Program-made: the position numbers and the translations under genes
Shown: positions 12,701-21,237 of the stretch, piece after piece
Layout: every line of letters starts with the position of its first letter
Position numbering within the stretch: the stretch's first letter is position 1
Origin: Kofleriaceae bacterium
GTDB taxonomy: Bacteria; Myxococcota_A; Polyangia; Haliangiales; Haliangiaceae
NCBI GenBank assembly: GCA_025357755.1
Contig: JANXOP010000447.1
Coordinates: 17,528-81,527 of the forward strand
DNA: 64,000 nt
Direction of reading: 5' to 3'
Notes under the pieces: model-generated
What the model saw: the letters and a program-made list of their open reading frames with translations, nothing else
What the model was told of the DNA's origin: nothing
Database searches by the model: none

Positions 12701-15700
12701 GAGCGCTGCGCGGGCACCTTCATGGGCCGGCAACACCTGGAGCACGGCGCCGAACCGTGGAATCGCTGCATCGGGATCGGTGAGCTCGATCTCGACCAGC
12801 TTCGCCGCGCGGAATGCGAGGTCCGCGCGGTCCTTCGTGTTCGCAGCGAGCAGCGCGCGCTTGTCGACGATATCGAGCAGCTCGGGCCACAGCTTCTGCT
12901 TCGCGTAGATCCGATCGAGATCGCCGAGCGCACCCTGATCGCCAGCATCGTCGTCGAGGATCGCGGTCAGATGTCCGATCGCTTGATAGACGTCGTCGAG
13001 CTGGCCTTCGTAGACCGCCGCCGCGGAGTGGCGCAGCGCCAGGCGCGCAGCCTGATCGGTGGACAGCTCGATCTTGCGTTCGATCGTCTGCGCGAGCTCG
13101 CGCGCGGCCTCCTTGTCGCTCGGATCGCCCGCGCGATACAGCCGCTCGAGCGCATCGAGCGCCGCGCCATCCGAATCGTCGACGCCGAGCACGTTCTTGT
13201 AGGCGATGATTGCCTTCGGCTTGTCGGCCAGCACCTCTTCGTAGAGCGCCGCGACGCGGTGGAGCAGCACGAGCCGCACGCCGGCATCTTCAGTGAGCTC
13301 GGCACGGCGTTCGACCACCGTCACGAGCTCGAGGACGCGACCTTCGAGCGCGAGCAAGCGATCGAGCGACGACAGCGCGATGAGGTCATCGGGGCGAGCT
13401 TGATCGACCTTGTGCCACGCATCGATCGCGCGCTTGCGATCGCGGCGCTGGCCTTCATGGATCTCGGCCGCGCGGGTCCACAGGCCCGCCGCGAGCTCAC
13501 CATTCGGCGCCGACGCCGCACCATCCTCGACCGTACGCGCAGCCTCGTCCCAGGCGTTGAGCTTGCCGGCGAGCGAGAGCAACTTCGTGAGCGCGGCATC
13601 GTCCGAGACATCGATCCGCCACGCGCGTGCGAGTGCCGCCAGCGCCAGATCGATCGCACCGCCGCGATCTTCATGGAGCTCCGCGATCTCGTGCAGCGTC
13701 TGGACCTGTTCGAACGGATCCATCACGTATTCGAGCTTCGCATCGAGCACGACGACCAGCTTCTGCCACCAATCCTGCGCGCGATAGACCGGCTCGAGGA
13801 GCTCGATCACGCGAGCGCGATGATCGTCGTGAATGACGAGCCGCTCGAGCGCCTGGACCCCGCGCTCCCACAGCCTCTCGCCGTGGAGCACCTCCTGATA
13901 CTGGTCGATCGCGGCCGGGAGATCCTGGAGCTGGTTCTCGTAGATATCGGCGAGCCGGAGGCGGAGCTCGGCCGTCTCGGTGTGATCGTCGGTGCGACCG
14001 AGCCGCGCTTCGATCAGATCGACGAGCTCGTGCCACTGCGCGCGCAGGCGGAACAGCCGCTCGAGCTCGCCGACCGCATCGCGATACGCGCGTTCCGCGG
14101 TCGGGGTCTCGCCGCTATCGGTCGCGAGGACCACCTCGCGCCACGCTTCGACGGCGCGCGCGGTGTCCTGTAGCCCGTCCTCGAGCAAACGCGAGCGCTT
14201 CACGAGCGCCTCGATGCGGAGCTCTTCGTCGCCCCGCGTGATCACGTCGTCGTAGACCGAGACCAGATCCGCCCAGCGCTGCGTGCGACCGAGGAGATCC
14301 TCGAGGCGCTTCACGAGCTCGCGCGCATTCGGCACCGCATCGTCGGCCTCGATCGCGAGCGCACGGCGATAGGCCGCGAACGCGTGATCGGTATCGTTCA
14401 GGCGACGGTCGTAGATCGTGGCGACCACGATCGCGACGTCGCGGATGTCTTCGGTCTCGCCGCCGTCATCGAGGTAGCCCTGATAGCTCTCGGCGACGAA
14501 CGCCCAGTTCTCGGTGATAGACGCGAGCCGGTTGAGCTGATCGCGGACCGCGGGATCGGACGGAGCCTCGCGAAACACCTTCGCGAACCAGCGCGTGGCG
14601 TTCTCGAAATCTTCGAGCTGCTCTTCGAAGAGCCGCGCGACGAACCGGGTGAGCCGCAACCGATCTTTCGGATCCGCGGCAGATTCGAGCTTCGCTTCGT
14701 AGACTCGAACGAGGTCGTGCCAGCGCTGCTGTGCCACGAACACGGGCTCGAGCACCTCGGCCGCTTGCGCGCGTGCTTCAGGATCGTTGAGCAGCCGCTC
14801 GAGCGCCGCGAGCGCCGCGGGCTGCCTGCTATTGCCGCCGAGCGCGGCCGCGTAGTTCTCGATCGCGGCCTCGATGTCGTGGATGTGCTTCTCGTGCAGC
14901 TCGCCGAGCTGGACGCGGAGCGCGACCGCCTCTTCATTCGACGTGACGAACCCGAGCCGGCGCTCGTAGAGCTCGACCACGTCGTGCCAGCGGTTCTGCT
15001 GGCTGTAGAGCGCCTCGAGCGCGTAGATCGCATCGGCGCGCTCGGGCGCGATCTCGAGGACCTGCTCCCAGACCCGGATCGCGTCGTCGGTGCGCTTCAG
15101 GGTCGTGTAGATGCCGGCGGCCTCGACGAGGCCATGAACCTGATCGTCCGGCGTCGCGCCGAGCTCGGGCGAGGCCTGGCGGAGCAGCACGTCGACGAGG
15201 TGTTCCTCGTCGTTGGTCTCGCGATAGATGCTCTCGAGGGCGGCGAGCGCACGCCGATCATCCGGTTGGACGTCGAGCACCTTCTGGTAGTACTCGCGCG
15301 ACATCCCGAGGTCGCGGCGCACCGCGCGCGCGAGGTCAGCGATATCGAGGTAGAGGCGACGCTGGATCTCGGCGTCGAGGACCTCCGGCGCGACGGCGCG
15401 ATAAACATCGATCAGCTCGGCTTCGCGGCCGAGCTCACCGGCGAGGCGCTCGGTCTCGCTGACGGAGCGGGCGAGCTCGGGCTCGGTCGCCGCATGGCGA
15501 AGGGCCTGGAGCTGCGCTTCGAACGCGCCGGCTTTATCGCCGAGCCGGTGCTCGCGCAGCATCACCACCTCGTTGAGGGCCTTGAGCTTGGTCGCGGGAT
15601 CGTCGGTCCATTCGGACTGGCGCATCGAGAGCGCGGCGAGCCGGTCGTCCTGGGCGGTCGCCGAATAGACGGGGCGCAGGATGTCGGCGGCAGATGCGCG

Positions 15701-18700
15701 AAGATCCGGATCCTGGAGCGCGGCTTCGACCGCAGCGAGGGCCTCGGGGTGCTGCGCATCAGCGTGCAGCACGTTCTCCCAGCGATCGAGGGCTTCGACC
15801 GGGCGCTGGAGCGGGCCACCCAGGAGTTTCGCGACCTCGATCTGCAGCGGCAGCGTCGAGTCCCCGCCGCGTCCGTGCGGATTGTTCGCGAGCTGACGCT
15901 CGTAGATGTCGAGCAGCTCGGCGTGGCGGTTCCCGGCGCGATACAGCCGCGCGAGCTCGCCGAGAGCGCGCGCGTTGTCACCATCCTCGTCGAGGACTTC
16001 CAGCCATGCGGCGGTCGCTTCATCGGTCTCGTGCAGCTTCTGTTCGTGGATCTCGGCGATCCGACCGAGCAGCGGCACGCTCTCGGCCGGCATCGCATCG
16101 ATCACGCGGCGCAAGATCTCGATCAGGTCGCGCCAGCGCTCGGCGGCGGTGTAGAGCCGCTCGAGGGCATGCAAGGCGCCCTCGTCGCTCGGATGGTCCT
16201 GGAGGACCTCGCGCCACGTCGCGATCGCGGCATCGCGCGAATCGAGCTGATCTTCTTCGAGCACCGCGACCCGCGCGAGCAACCCGCGCCGCTCCGCTGC
16301 ATCTTCGGCCCAGTGCGCTTGCTTGCGCTGGACATCGCGCAGCTCTTGCCACGCCTTGCCCTCTGCGTACAAACGCGCGAGCGCGGCACCGGCGCGACGC
16401 TGGGTCGCGGGCGACGCGGCATCGCCTTCGAGCAACCTTCGATACGCGACGATCGCACGCGGCGCATCGCCAAGCTCGGCGTCGTAGTAGGTCGCGAGCT
16501 CGCCGAGCAGCGCACCGCGCGTCGATAGATCGGACTCGGGCGTCGCGTTGACCGCGGCTTCGAGCGCGGCGGTTGCCTCGGGCCAGCGCTGCAACCACTG
16601 CGCGAGTCGCGGTAGCTCGATCCGCGCCCGCTCGTCGGTGGGATCGAGCTTTAGCACTTCGAGCCAGGCTTCGAAGGCGTGGCCCGGGGTACCGAGCTCG
16701 GACTCCTCGAGTTGCGCGATCCGCGCGAGCAGCTCGATCGCTTCGGTCCCTTCGACGAGGCCGCGCTGGACCCGCAACAAGCTCGCGAGGTCCGCCCACT
16801 GCTTTGCGCCCTCGTACAGCGGCTCGAGCACGCGGCTGATCCGCATCCGGTGCGAGCTCGCCTTCGGATCCGTCAGCAGATCCTCGAGCAACTCGCGGCC
16901 CTGCGCGTGATCGCGATCCCGCGCGATCACATCTTCGAGCAGATCGATCGAGCGGCTCGGATCAGCAAGCTCGTGCGAGAACAGCTCGGCTCGGCGGTAC
17001 GCGAGCGTGTTCGAATTCGCGGCGTCGTACTCGGTGCGGCGGGCGAGCAGCTCCTCGAGCTCGGTCCACTTGTCGGATCCGGTGTAGAGCCGATCGAGGG
17101 CGGTGAACGCTTCGCTATTTGCGGGCGCCAGTTCGAGAGCGCGGCGATACGCAGAGATCGCGCGCGTCGCGTCGCCGAGCATCTGCTCCTCGAGCACCGC
17201 GAGCTGGAGCAACGCGGCGAGCCGCGCGCGCTCGTCGATGGTGACCTCGGCGCGGCGCTCGAGTAGCGCGCGCAGATCGAGCCAGCGCTGGTCGGCGCGG
17301 TACACGGCCGACAGGGCGTCGAACGCGTCGGTCGCATCGGCCTCGACCTCGAGGACCGCGAGCCAACCGCGCTCGGCGGTCGGGCGATCCGCGAGCCGTT
17401 CGCCGGCGAGCACGGCCAGCTCGGTCGCGACCGCTCGGATCTCGGCCGGTGCGGCGTGGGTCTGCTTGAGCGTGGCGAGTGCGGCGGTGAGGTGCTTGGC
17501 CCATTCGCCATCGCGGCCGAGCTGGCCGGCGAGGTTTCCCAGGGCGCGACGGATATCGGTGTCCTGCGGTTGCGCGGTGACCACGCGCAGACCCGCAGTC
17601 CAGGCCGCGCCCGGATCGCCGAGCTCGACGTGATAGATGCGCACCAGCGCTCGATCGAGATCAGCCTTCTCGGTCGCGCCGGTCTCGTCCGACGCCCGCA
17701 AGACCTCGAGCGCCGCAGCTTGCTGCGCGGCGAGCTTGCCCGCCTCGAGGTGCGGCAACACCTCGCGGACAGCGGCGATGCGCTCCTTCGAATCGAGCTT
17801 CGCGGCCGTCTCGGGCACCAGCACGAGCCTCGCGATCGCAGCGATCGGTTGCGATCGCACGACTCCGCCCTGGGCCGGGATCGCGAGCGCTTCGCGGTAG
17901 TACGCGAGGGCCTTGGCAGGTTGCTCGAGGCTGTGCTCGTGCAGCGAACCGAGCCGCATCACGAGCTCTGCACGCGCGCTCGGATCCTTCTCGTTGCCGA
18001 GCTCTTGCGCGAGCACCTCGGCGAGCGATGGATAATCGCCGCGCGCATCCTGGACCTTCGCGAGGGCGCGCAGCACCTTGGGGTGACCCGGCGCGGCTTG
18101 CAGCGCTTCTTGGTACGTCGCCGCGGCGCCGTCGAGATCCTGGAGCTTCTGTTCCTGGATCTGCGCAGCTTCGAGGAGGAGGTTCGCCTTCGCGGGCGCC
18201 TCGGTCTCGCGATTCGCGCGCCTCCGGAACGAAGCGAGGAGCTCGCTCCAGTCGGCAACCTGGGTCGCGAGATCCTCGAGGTTCGCCTCGGCGTCGCGAT
18301 CCTCGGGCGCGGCCTGGAGCACCTTGCGGTGATACCCACGCGCCATCTCCGGATCGCCGAGGCGCTTGGCCGCGATCTTCGCGAGCTCGCGGAAGGTGCT
18401 CAGCCGCTGCGGCTCGGGCAAGGTCCCGCCGGCGATCGCGCGCTCGAAGGCTCCGACGACCTCCTTCCACTGCTCGCGCTCGCTCGCGAGCCGCATCACG
18501 TCGTCGTAGAGCTTGGGGTTCGCGGGCTCGAGCTCGTAGGCGCGCACGGCCCACGTAAACGCGAGCGTCTTCGACGCGAGTTTCTGCTCGCACAACGCAC
18601 GGATCTGTTCGATCTTGCCGAGCTTTGCCCGGGTCTCGGTCGCCGCGCCGAGCTCGATCTCGTACATCGAGAGCAGGCGCGTCCACTTCTCTTGCTTCTC

Positions 18701-21142
18701 GTAGATCGGGGCGAGTGCGGCGGCCGCGGCGACGTGCTGCGAGTCGACGGCGAGCACGCGCTCCCACACTTGTCGCGCCTTCTCGAGCGCCGGTGCGTGG
18801 CCAGGATTCTTGTCAGCGCGCTCTTGCGCGAGCTGCGCGGAACGCTCGACGAGCGGCAGCCGCTGGGCCTTCGCATCGATGCGGTCCGCGATCGCGAGCA
18901 GCGCATCGACCAGCTCTTCTTGCTGACCGAGCCGCGCGTAGAGCTGCTCGAGCCCGACGAAATCGCCAGCCAGTGCATAGAGCTCGCGCAAGGTGCGCAG
19001 CGCCTTGGTGTGGTTTGGCTCGAGCTCGAGGATCTCCTTCCACGCGACCGCGGCCTGCTGGGGGGCTGCCAGGCGCTCGGTGTAGATCTGGCCGAGCTTC
19101 TCGAGCAGCGTGACCGCCTCCTTCGCGGCGGACGGCGCGGCCGGGGTCTTCGCACGGGCGAGCGCGACCTGGCGGTGCAGGATCTCGACGTAGGCGAGGT
19201 GGCGTTTCTCCCGATCATAGAGCGCGGCGAGGGCCGCGAGCGTCTCGGTCACGTCCGAGGTGCCGGCCTCGGCGAGCACGCGGTTGTGGACTTCGATCGC
19301 GAGCTTGCTATCGCCGAGGCGTTCCGCGGCGAGCCGCGCCATCTCGCTCTGCTTGACGCGGCGATCTGGGGGCGCAAGCGTCGAGGCTTCCTTGCCGAGC
19401 AGATCGATCAGCTGCCGCCACTGGCGACGCTTCGTATAGATCTCTTTGAGGCGATTGATAGCGTCCGTATCGGTCGGGGTGAGCTCGGCGATCCGCTCGA
19501 GCGGCTTGATCGCGTTCGCGAAGTTACCGAACCGTTCTGACCACAGGTCCGCGACCTCGCGGAGCAGCTTCACGCGCTCGCCATCGGGCACGTTCGCGCT
19601 CTCGCTCTTCTTCGTGAGCACCGCGATCAGATCGTTCCAGCGGCCGAGCGTGCGGAACTTCCCGGCGAGCTCGTCGCCAGCGCGCTGGTTATCCGGATCG
19701 AGCTTGAGGATCGCGTTGTAGGTGTTGATCACCATCACGTCGAGCTTGAGGCGATCGCGATAGATCTCGGCGACCTCGAACAAGCGTGCGGCCTTACCCG
19801 CGATATCGACTTCGGACAGACGATCGACCTCGTCCTTCATCAGATCGAGGAGTGCGTTCCACTTCTCGGTCCGGCGATACAGGCGCTGCAGCGACGAGCG
19901 CGCCTGGACCGAGGTCGGATCCTGGCGCAGGTGCTGCTTCCAGGCTTCGATCGCCTTCTCGGGATTATTCTGTTGCTCGGCGAGCTCGGCGATCTCGATC
20001 GAGATCGATTTCTCGCCGGAGTCGCTCCGCGGTCGACGCTGGTCGCCGGGCTTGTCAGCCGACTTGAGCATCGTCATCAGCTTGCCGGTCTCGCCCTTCG
20101 CCGTGTAGTAGGCGCGATAGAAATCGAGCGCGGCCGGGTGCCCCGGATCGAGCTTCCTGATCCGCCGGAAGTACTCCTCGGCTTGATCGAGATCGTCGAG
20201 GTGCTTCCACAGCACCATGCCGATCTGGAGCAGCATGCCGAGGTCGTCGCCATCGCGGCGCGCCCTGAGGGCGGCCTGGTACGCGGCAACGACGCCGGGC
20301 CAGTCACCGGCGGCTTGCGCCGTATCGGTGACAAAGCGCAGCGCGCGGGGGTGCGTGGGATCGAGGGCGAGCACGCGCTTGAGCGCCCGTTCACCGCGCG
20401 CCGCATTGCCGAGGTTGGTGCGTGCAACTTCGGACAGCGCGATCAGCGCCGCCACCTTCTCTTCGTTCGTTCCGGCCTTCTCGGCGCGCTCGTCGAGGAG
20501 CTCCGCGAGATCCTGCCAGCGACCACGCCGGCGGAGCATGCGCGCGAGGTGGAATGCGGCCTTGGCATTCTTCGGATCGATCTCGAGCGCCTTGCGCAGG
20601 TACTGCTCGGCCTCGGGAGTCTCGGGCGAGAACCGGACGTAGGCCTCGGCGGCCGAGACGTAGAGCCCGGTCGCGAGGCTGCGATCCGTCGATGCGGTCG
20701 CTTCTTGGACGTACTTCGCCGTGAACTTTTGCCAGTTCTCCTCGGCGACGTTGAGCTCCTCGAGCGCTTCGATCGCCATCGCGTCGTTCTTGCGAAGCTC
20801 GAGCACGGAAGCAAACGCGGCGTGCGCGGCAGGCACGTCGAGCAGCTCGCCATCGAGGATCATCCCCTTCTCGAGCAAGAGGTCGGCTTGCCGCGATCTG
20901 TCGTCGCCGTTCATCGCCGCGATCTCGGCGTCGATCAGTGAGACCACGGCATCGGGCCGACCGCGACTCGCGAGCAGCTTGCGAGTGGCGGCGAACCGGC
21001 TCGCGCGAACTGCTGCGGGAGCTTGTTGAGCGGCGGCAGCGAGTGCCTCTAACGCTTGCGCGTCATCGGGATCGTGCTCGAGAACAGCGAGTGATGAGGC
21101 GAGGTCGGCCATGGCGCGAGGAGCGCCGATGGTATCGATCAC
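9743..21142 (-). CDS. Giant TPR-repeat protein (3,799 residues)
   Basis: One uninterrupted frame of 11.4 kb encodes a protein composed almost entirely of tetratricopeptide-like helical pairs. A recurring block reads approximately 'A-x-x-A-L-x-x-L-x-x-L-Y ... W-x-D-L-V-x-V-L-x-x-R ... L-x-x-I-A-x-L-x-E-x-x-L-x-D-x-x-x-A-I-x-x-Y-x-x-V-L-x-x-D-P', with a period near 100-120 residues; by length this implies some 30-35 blocks (an estimate). No signal peptide, membrane helix or enzymatic domain is visible, so it is probably a cytoplasmic scaffold. The GTG start at 21142 has 'tagga' 7 bases upstream; an in-frame ATG at 21112 is the alternative but lacks a ribosome binding site. Frame integrity over this length argues for function. 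Partners are unknown. Confidence 0.85.
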   Translation of the reverse strand: MIDTIGAPRAMADLASSLAVLEHDPDDAQALEALAAAAQQAPAAVRASRFAATRKLLASRGRPDAVVSLIDAEIAAMNGDDRSRQADLLLEKGMILDGELLDVPAAHAAFASVLELRKNDAMAIEALEELNVAEENWQKFTAKYVQEATASTDRSLATGLYVSAAEAYVRFSPETPEAEQYLRKALEIDPKNAKAAFHLARMLRRRGRWQDLAELLDERAEKAGTNEEKVAALIALSEVARTNLGNAARGERALKRVLALDPTHPRALRFVTDTAQAAGDWPGVVAAYQAALRARRDGDDLGMLLQIGMVLWKHLDDLDQAEEYFRRIRKLDPGHPAALDFYRAYYTAKGETGKLMTMLKSADKPGDQRRPRSDSGEKSISIEIAELAEQQNNPEKAIEAWKQHLRQDPTSVQARSSLQRLYRRTEKWNALLDLMKDEVDRLSEVDIAGKAARLFEVAEIYRDRLKLDVMVINTYNAILKLDPDNQRAGDELAGKFRTLGRWNDLIAVLTKKSESANVPDGERVKLLREVADLWSERFGNFANAIKPLERIAELTPTDTDAINRLKEIYTKRRQWRQLIDLLGKEASTLAPPDRRVKQSEMARLAAERLGDSKLAIEVHNRVLAEAGTSDVTETLAALAALYDREKRHLAYVEILHRQVALARAKTPAAPSAAKEAVTLLEKLGQIYTERLAAPQQAAVAWKEILELEPNHTKALRTLRELYALAGDFVGLEQLYARLGQQEELVDALLAIADRIDAKAQRLPLVERSAQLAQERADKNPGHAPALEKARQVWERVLAVDSQHVAAAAALAPIYEKQEKWTRLLSMYEIELGAATETRAKLGKIEQIRALCEQKLASKTLAFTWAVRAYELEPANPKLYDDVMRLASEREQWKEVVGAFERAIAGGTLPEPQRLSTFRELAKIAAKRLGDPEMARGYHRKVLQAAPEDRDAEANLEDLATQVADWSELLASFRRRANRETEAPAKANLLLEAAQIQEQKLQDLDGAAATYQEALQAAPGHPKVLRALAKVQDARGDYPSLAEVLAQELGNEKDPSARAELVMRLGSLHEHSLEQPAKALAYYREALAIPAQGGVVRSQPIAAIARLVLVPETAAKLDSKERIAAVREVLPHLEAGKLAAQQAAALEVLRASDETGATEKADLDRALVRIYHVELGDPGAAWTAGLRVVTAQPQDTDIRRALGNLAGQLGRDGEWAKHLTAALATLKQTHAAPAEIRAVATELAVLAGERLADRPTAERGWLAVLEVEADATDAFDALSAVYRADQRWLDLRALLERRAEVTIDERARLAALLQLAVLEEQMLGDATRAISAYRRALELAPANSEAFTALDRLYTGSDKWTELEELLARRTEYDAANSNTLAYRRAELFSHELADPSRSIDLLEDVIARDRDHAQGRELLEDLLTDPKASSHRMRISRVLEPLYEGAKQWADLASLLRVQRGLVEGTEAIELLARIAQLEESELGTPGHAFEAWLEVLKLDPTDERARIELPRLAQWLQRWPEATAALEAAVNATPESDLSTRGALLGELATYYDAELGDAPRAIVAYRRLLEGDAASPATQRRAGAALARLYAEGKAWQELRDVQRKQAHWAEDAAERRGLLARVAVLEEDQLDSRDAAIATWREVLQDHPSDEGALHALERLYTAAERWRDLIEILRRVIDAMPAESVPLLGRIAEIHEQKLHETDEATAAWLEVLDEDGDNARALGELARLYRAGNRHAELLDIYERQLANNPHGRGGDSTLPLQIEVAKLLGGPLQRPVEALDRWENVLHADAQHPEALAAVEAALQDPDLRASAADILRPVYSATAQDDRLAALSMRQSEWTDDPATKLKALNEVVMLREHRLGDKAGAFEAQLQALRHAATEPELARSVSETERLAGELGREAELIDVYRAVAPEVLDAEIQRRLYLDIADLARAVRRDLGMSREYYQKVLDVQPDDRRALAALESIYRETNDEEHLVDVLLRQASPELGATPDDQVHGLVEAAGIYTTLKRTDDAIRVWEQVLEIAPERADAIYALEALYSQQNRWHDVVELYERRLGFVTSNEEAVALRVQLGELHEKHIHDIEAAIENYAAALGGNSRQPAALAALERLLNDPEARAQAAEVLEPVFVAQQRWHDLVRVYEAKLESAADPKDRLRLTRFVARLFEEQLEDFENATRWFAKVFREAPSDPAVRDQLNRLASITENWAFVAESYQGYLDDGGETEDIRDVAIVVATIYDRRLNDTDHAFAAYRRALAIEADDAVPNARELVKRLEDLLGRTQRWADLVSVYDDVITRGDEELRIEALVKRSRLLEDGLQDTARAVEAWREVVLATDSGETPTAERAYRDAVGELERLFRLRAQWHELVDLIEARLGRTDDHTETAELRLRLADIYENQLQDLPAAIDQYQEVLHGERLWERGVQALERLVIHDDHRARVIELLEPVYRAQDWWQKLVVVLDAKLEYVMDPFEQVQTLHEIAELHEDRGGAIDLALAALARAWRIDVSDDAALTKLLSLAGKLNAWDEAARTVEDGAASAPNGELAAGLWTRAAEIHEGQRRDRKRAIDAWHKVDQARPDDLIALSSLDRLLALEGRVLELVTVVERRAELTEDAGVRLVLLHRVAALYEEVLADKPKAIIAYKNVLGVDDSDGAALDALERLYRAGDPSDKEAARELAQTIERKIELSTDQAARLALRHSAAAVYEGQLDDVYQAIGHLTAILDDDAGDQGALGDLDRIYAKQKLWPELLDIVDKRALLAANTKDRADLAFRAAKLVEIELTDPDAAIPRFGAVLQVLPAHEGARAALEALMQQDDHVEAATPILERVYRAANEASGLVRVYERRLAVTGRDPDARRADWQALAETRETLANQPAQAFVVWGRALADDPEDADRLQPLMRLAETQNLWRDFAKLLDERLDDQDKPLPPDVDQAYAMRLGSIAEDRLNDLDRAARAFDRGTKGPEPRAALSALERVLYRSNKSAELASVLRRQADAAESEPQTAEYLFRMGDLQETTLASPREAVAAYRDVLGLVPEHPQARAALERMLETAGDLRRDIVEILEPLFEQDGDAQRLSNVLEAKLATTSDQLDRAAILQRLVELFEHRLNNLARALDAALRWLEVDPASDQALSEVERLAERLGQWTETAHKLGSIVTASDAPHRSPDVQVALLVFLGRVQRDKLGQAEEAIGTYRAALALEPGELAALDPLIEILRLRGDTVALGEALRQRGKVAPEPSERRAAYAEVAQISERAGDRGAAIHAWKEIIGDDDNDRDALDQLARIYRNGHTPDDRSALVDTLTRASRLAPESTDEKNLLVEIARLEAETPRAISAWQAVVDLDPEDVTSLGQLEQALAKNNDWIAVGDIQTRRLDLAKSNGDKIAIYAEMAQLAEGRRQSVDDAITAWYSALEIDNTSQRAYDELERLLDTAGRHHDLVELLERRGELYGSLGDTRAEIQALARAADVWESKLDSPDAAGEILEKILAREPGSVAALTRLSKIYERSGDWTKCKATLEQALALDPKGRDAADLFFRLGEVARVGDSDEDTAIQHFQQALRHDPTHAPSIDALERLARERRDSSLLAEMLQRRLEATPGAASVELLVEIADLERKAGHTDAALAALARAANVAPDDIRVLGPLADMYFTAGRLDEAAPIYDRLATEAKTARRMKDVAKFRQRQGSILEARNDRPGATVAYEEALRVNPTDVSTMTGLGRLYFEAKDWEKARKIYQSLVLQNIDVDAGVTKGEVYWSLGRIHIELGQAPKAKSMFQRGLEIEPQNQKLKDALAALS

Positions 21143-21149
21143 GTTCGGG

Positions 21150-21154
21150 TCCTA
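21150..21154 (-). promoter_or_regulatory. Ribosome binding site of the giant TPR gene
   Basis: On the minus strand this reads 'tagga', seven bases before the GTG at 21142. It favours that GTG over the internal ATG at 21112, which is preceded by 'gcgctcctcgcgcc' with no purine-rich site. Confidence 0.45.
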
Positions 21155-21237
21155 CAACCGATCGCGCTTGTCCATTCGGCGAGTTACAGCGGCCCTGGAG
21201 ATCGATCCGGAGTGCGGGCGGGTGTATATCTTTCGGC

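Noticed and set aside
14384..16528. Plus-strand open frame of 714 codons inside the giant TPR gene, with similar ones at 12359-14173 and 17456-19540
   Set aside because: They mirror the codon pattern of the opposite strand in GC-rich DNA, give Arg/Leu/Glu-biased products without recognisable domains, and lie wholly inside a gene with clear repeats.
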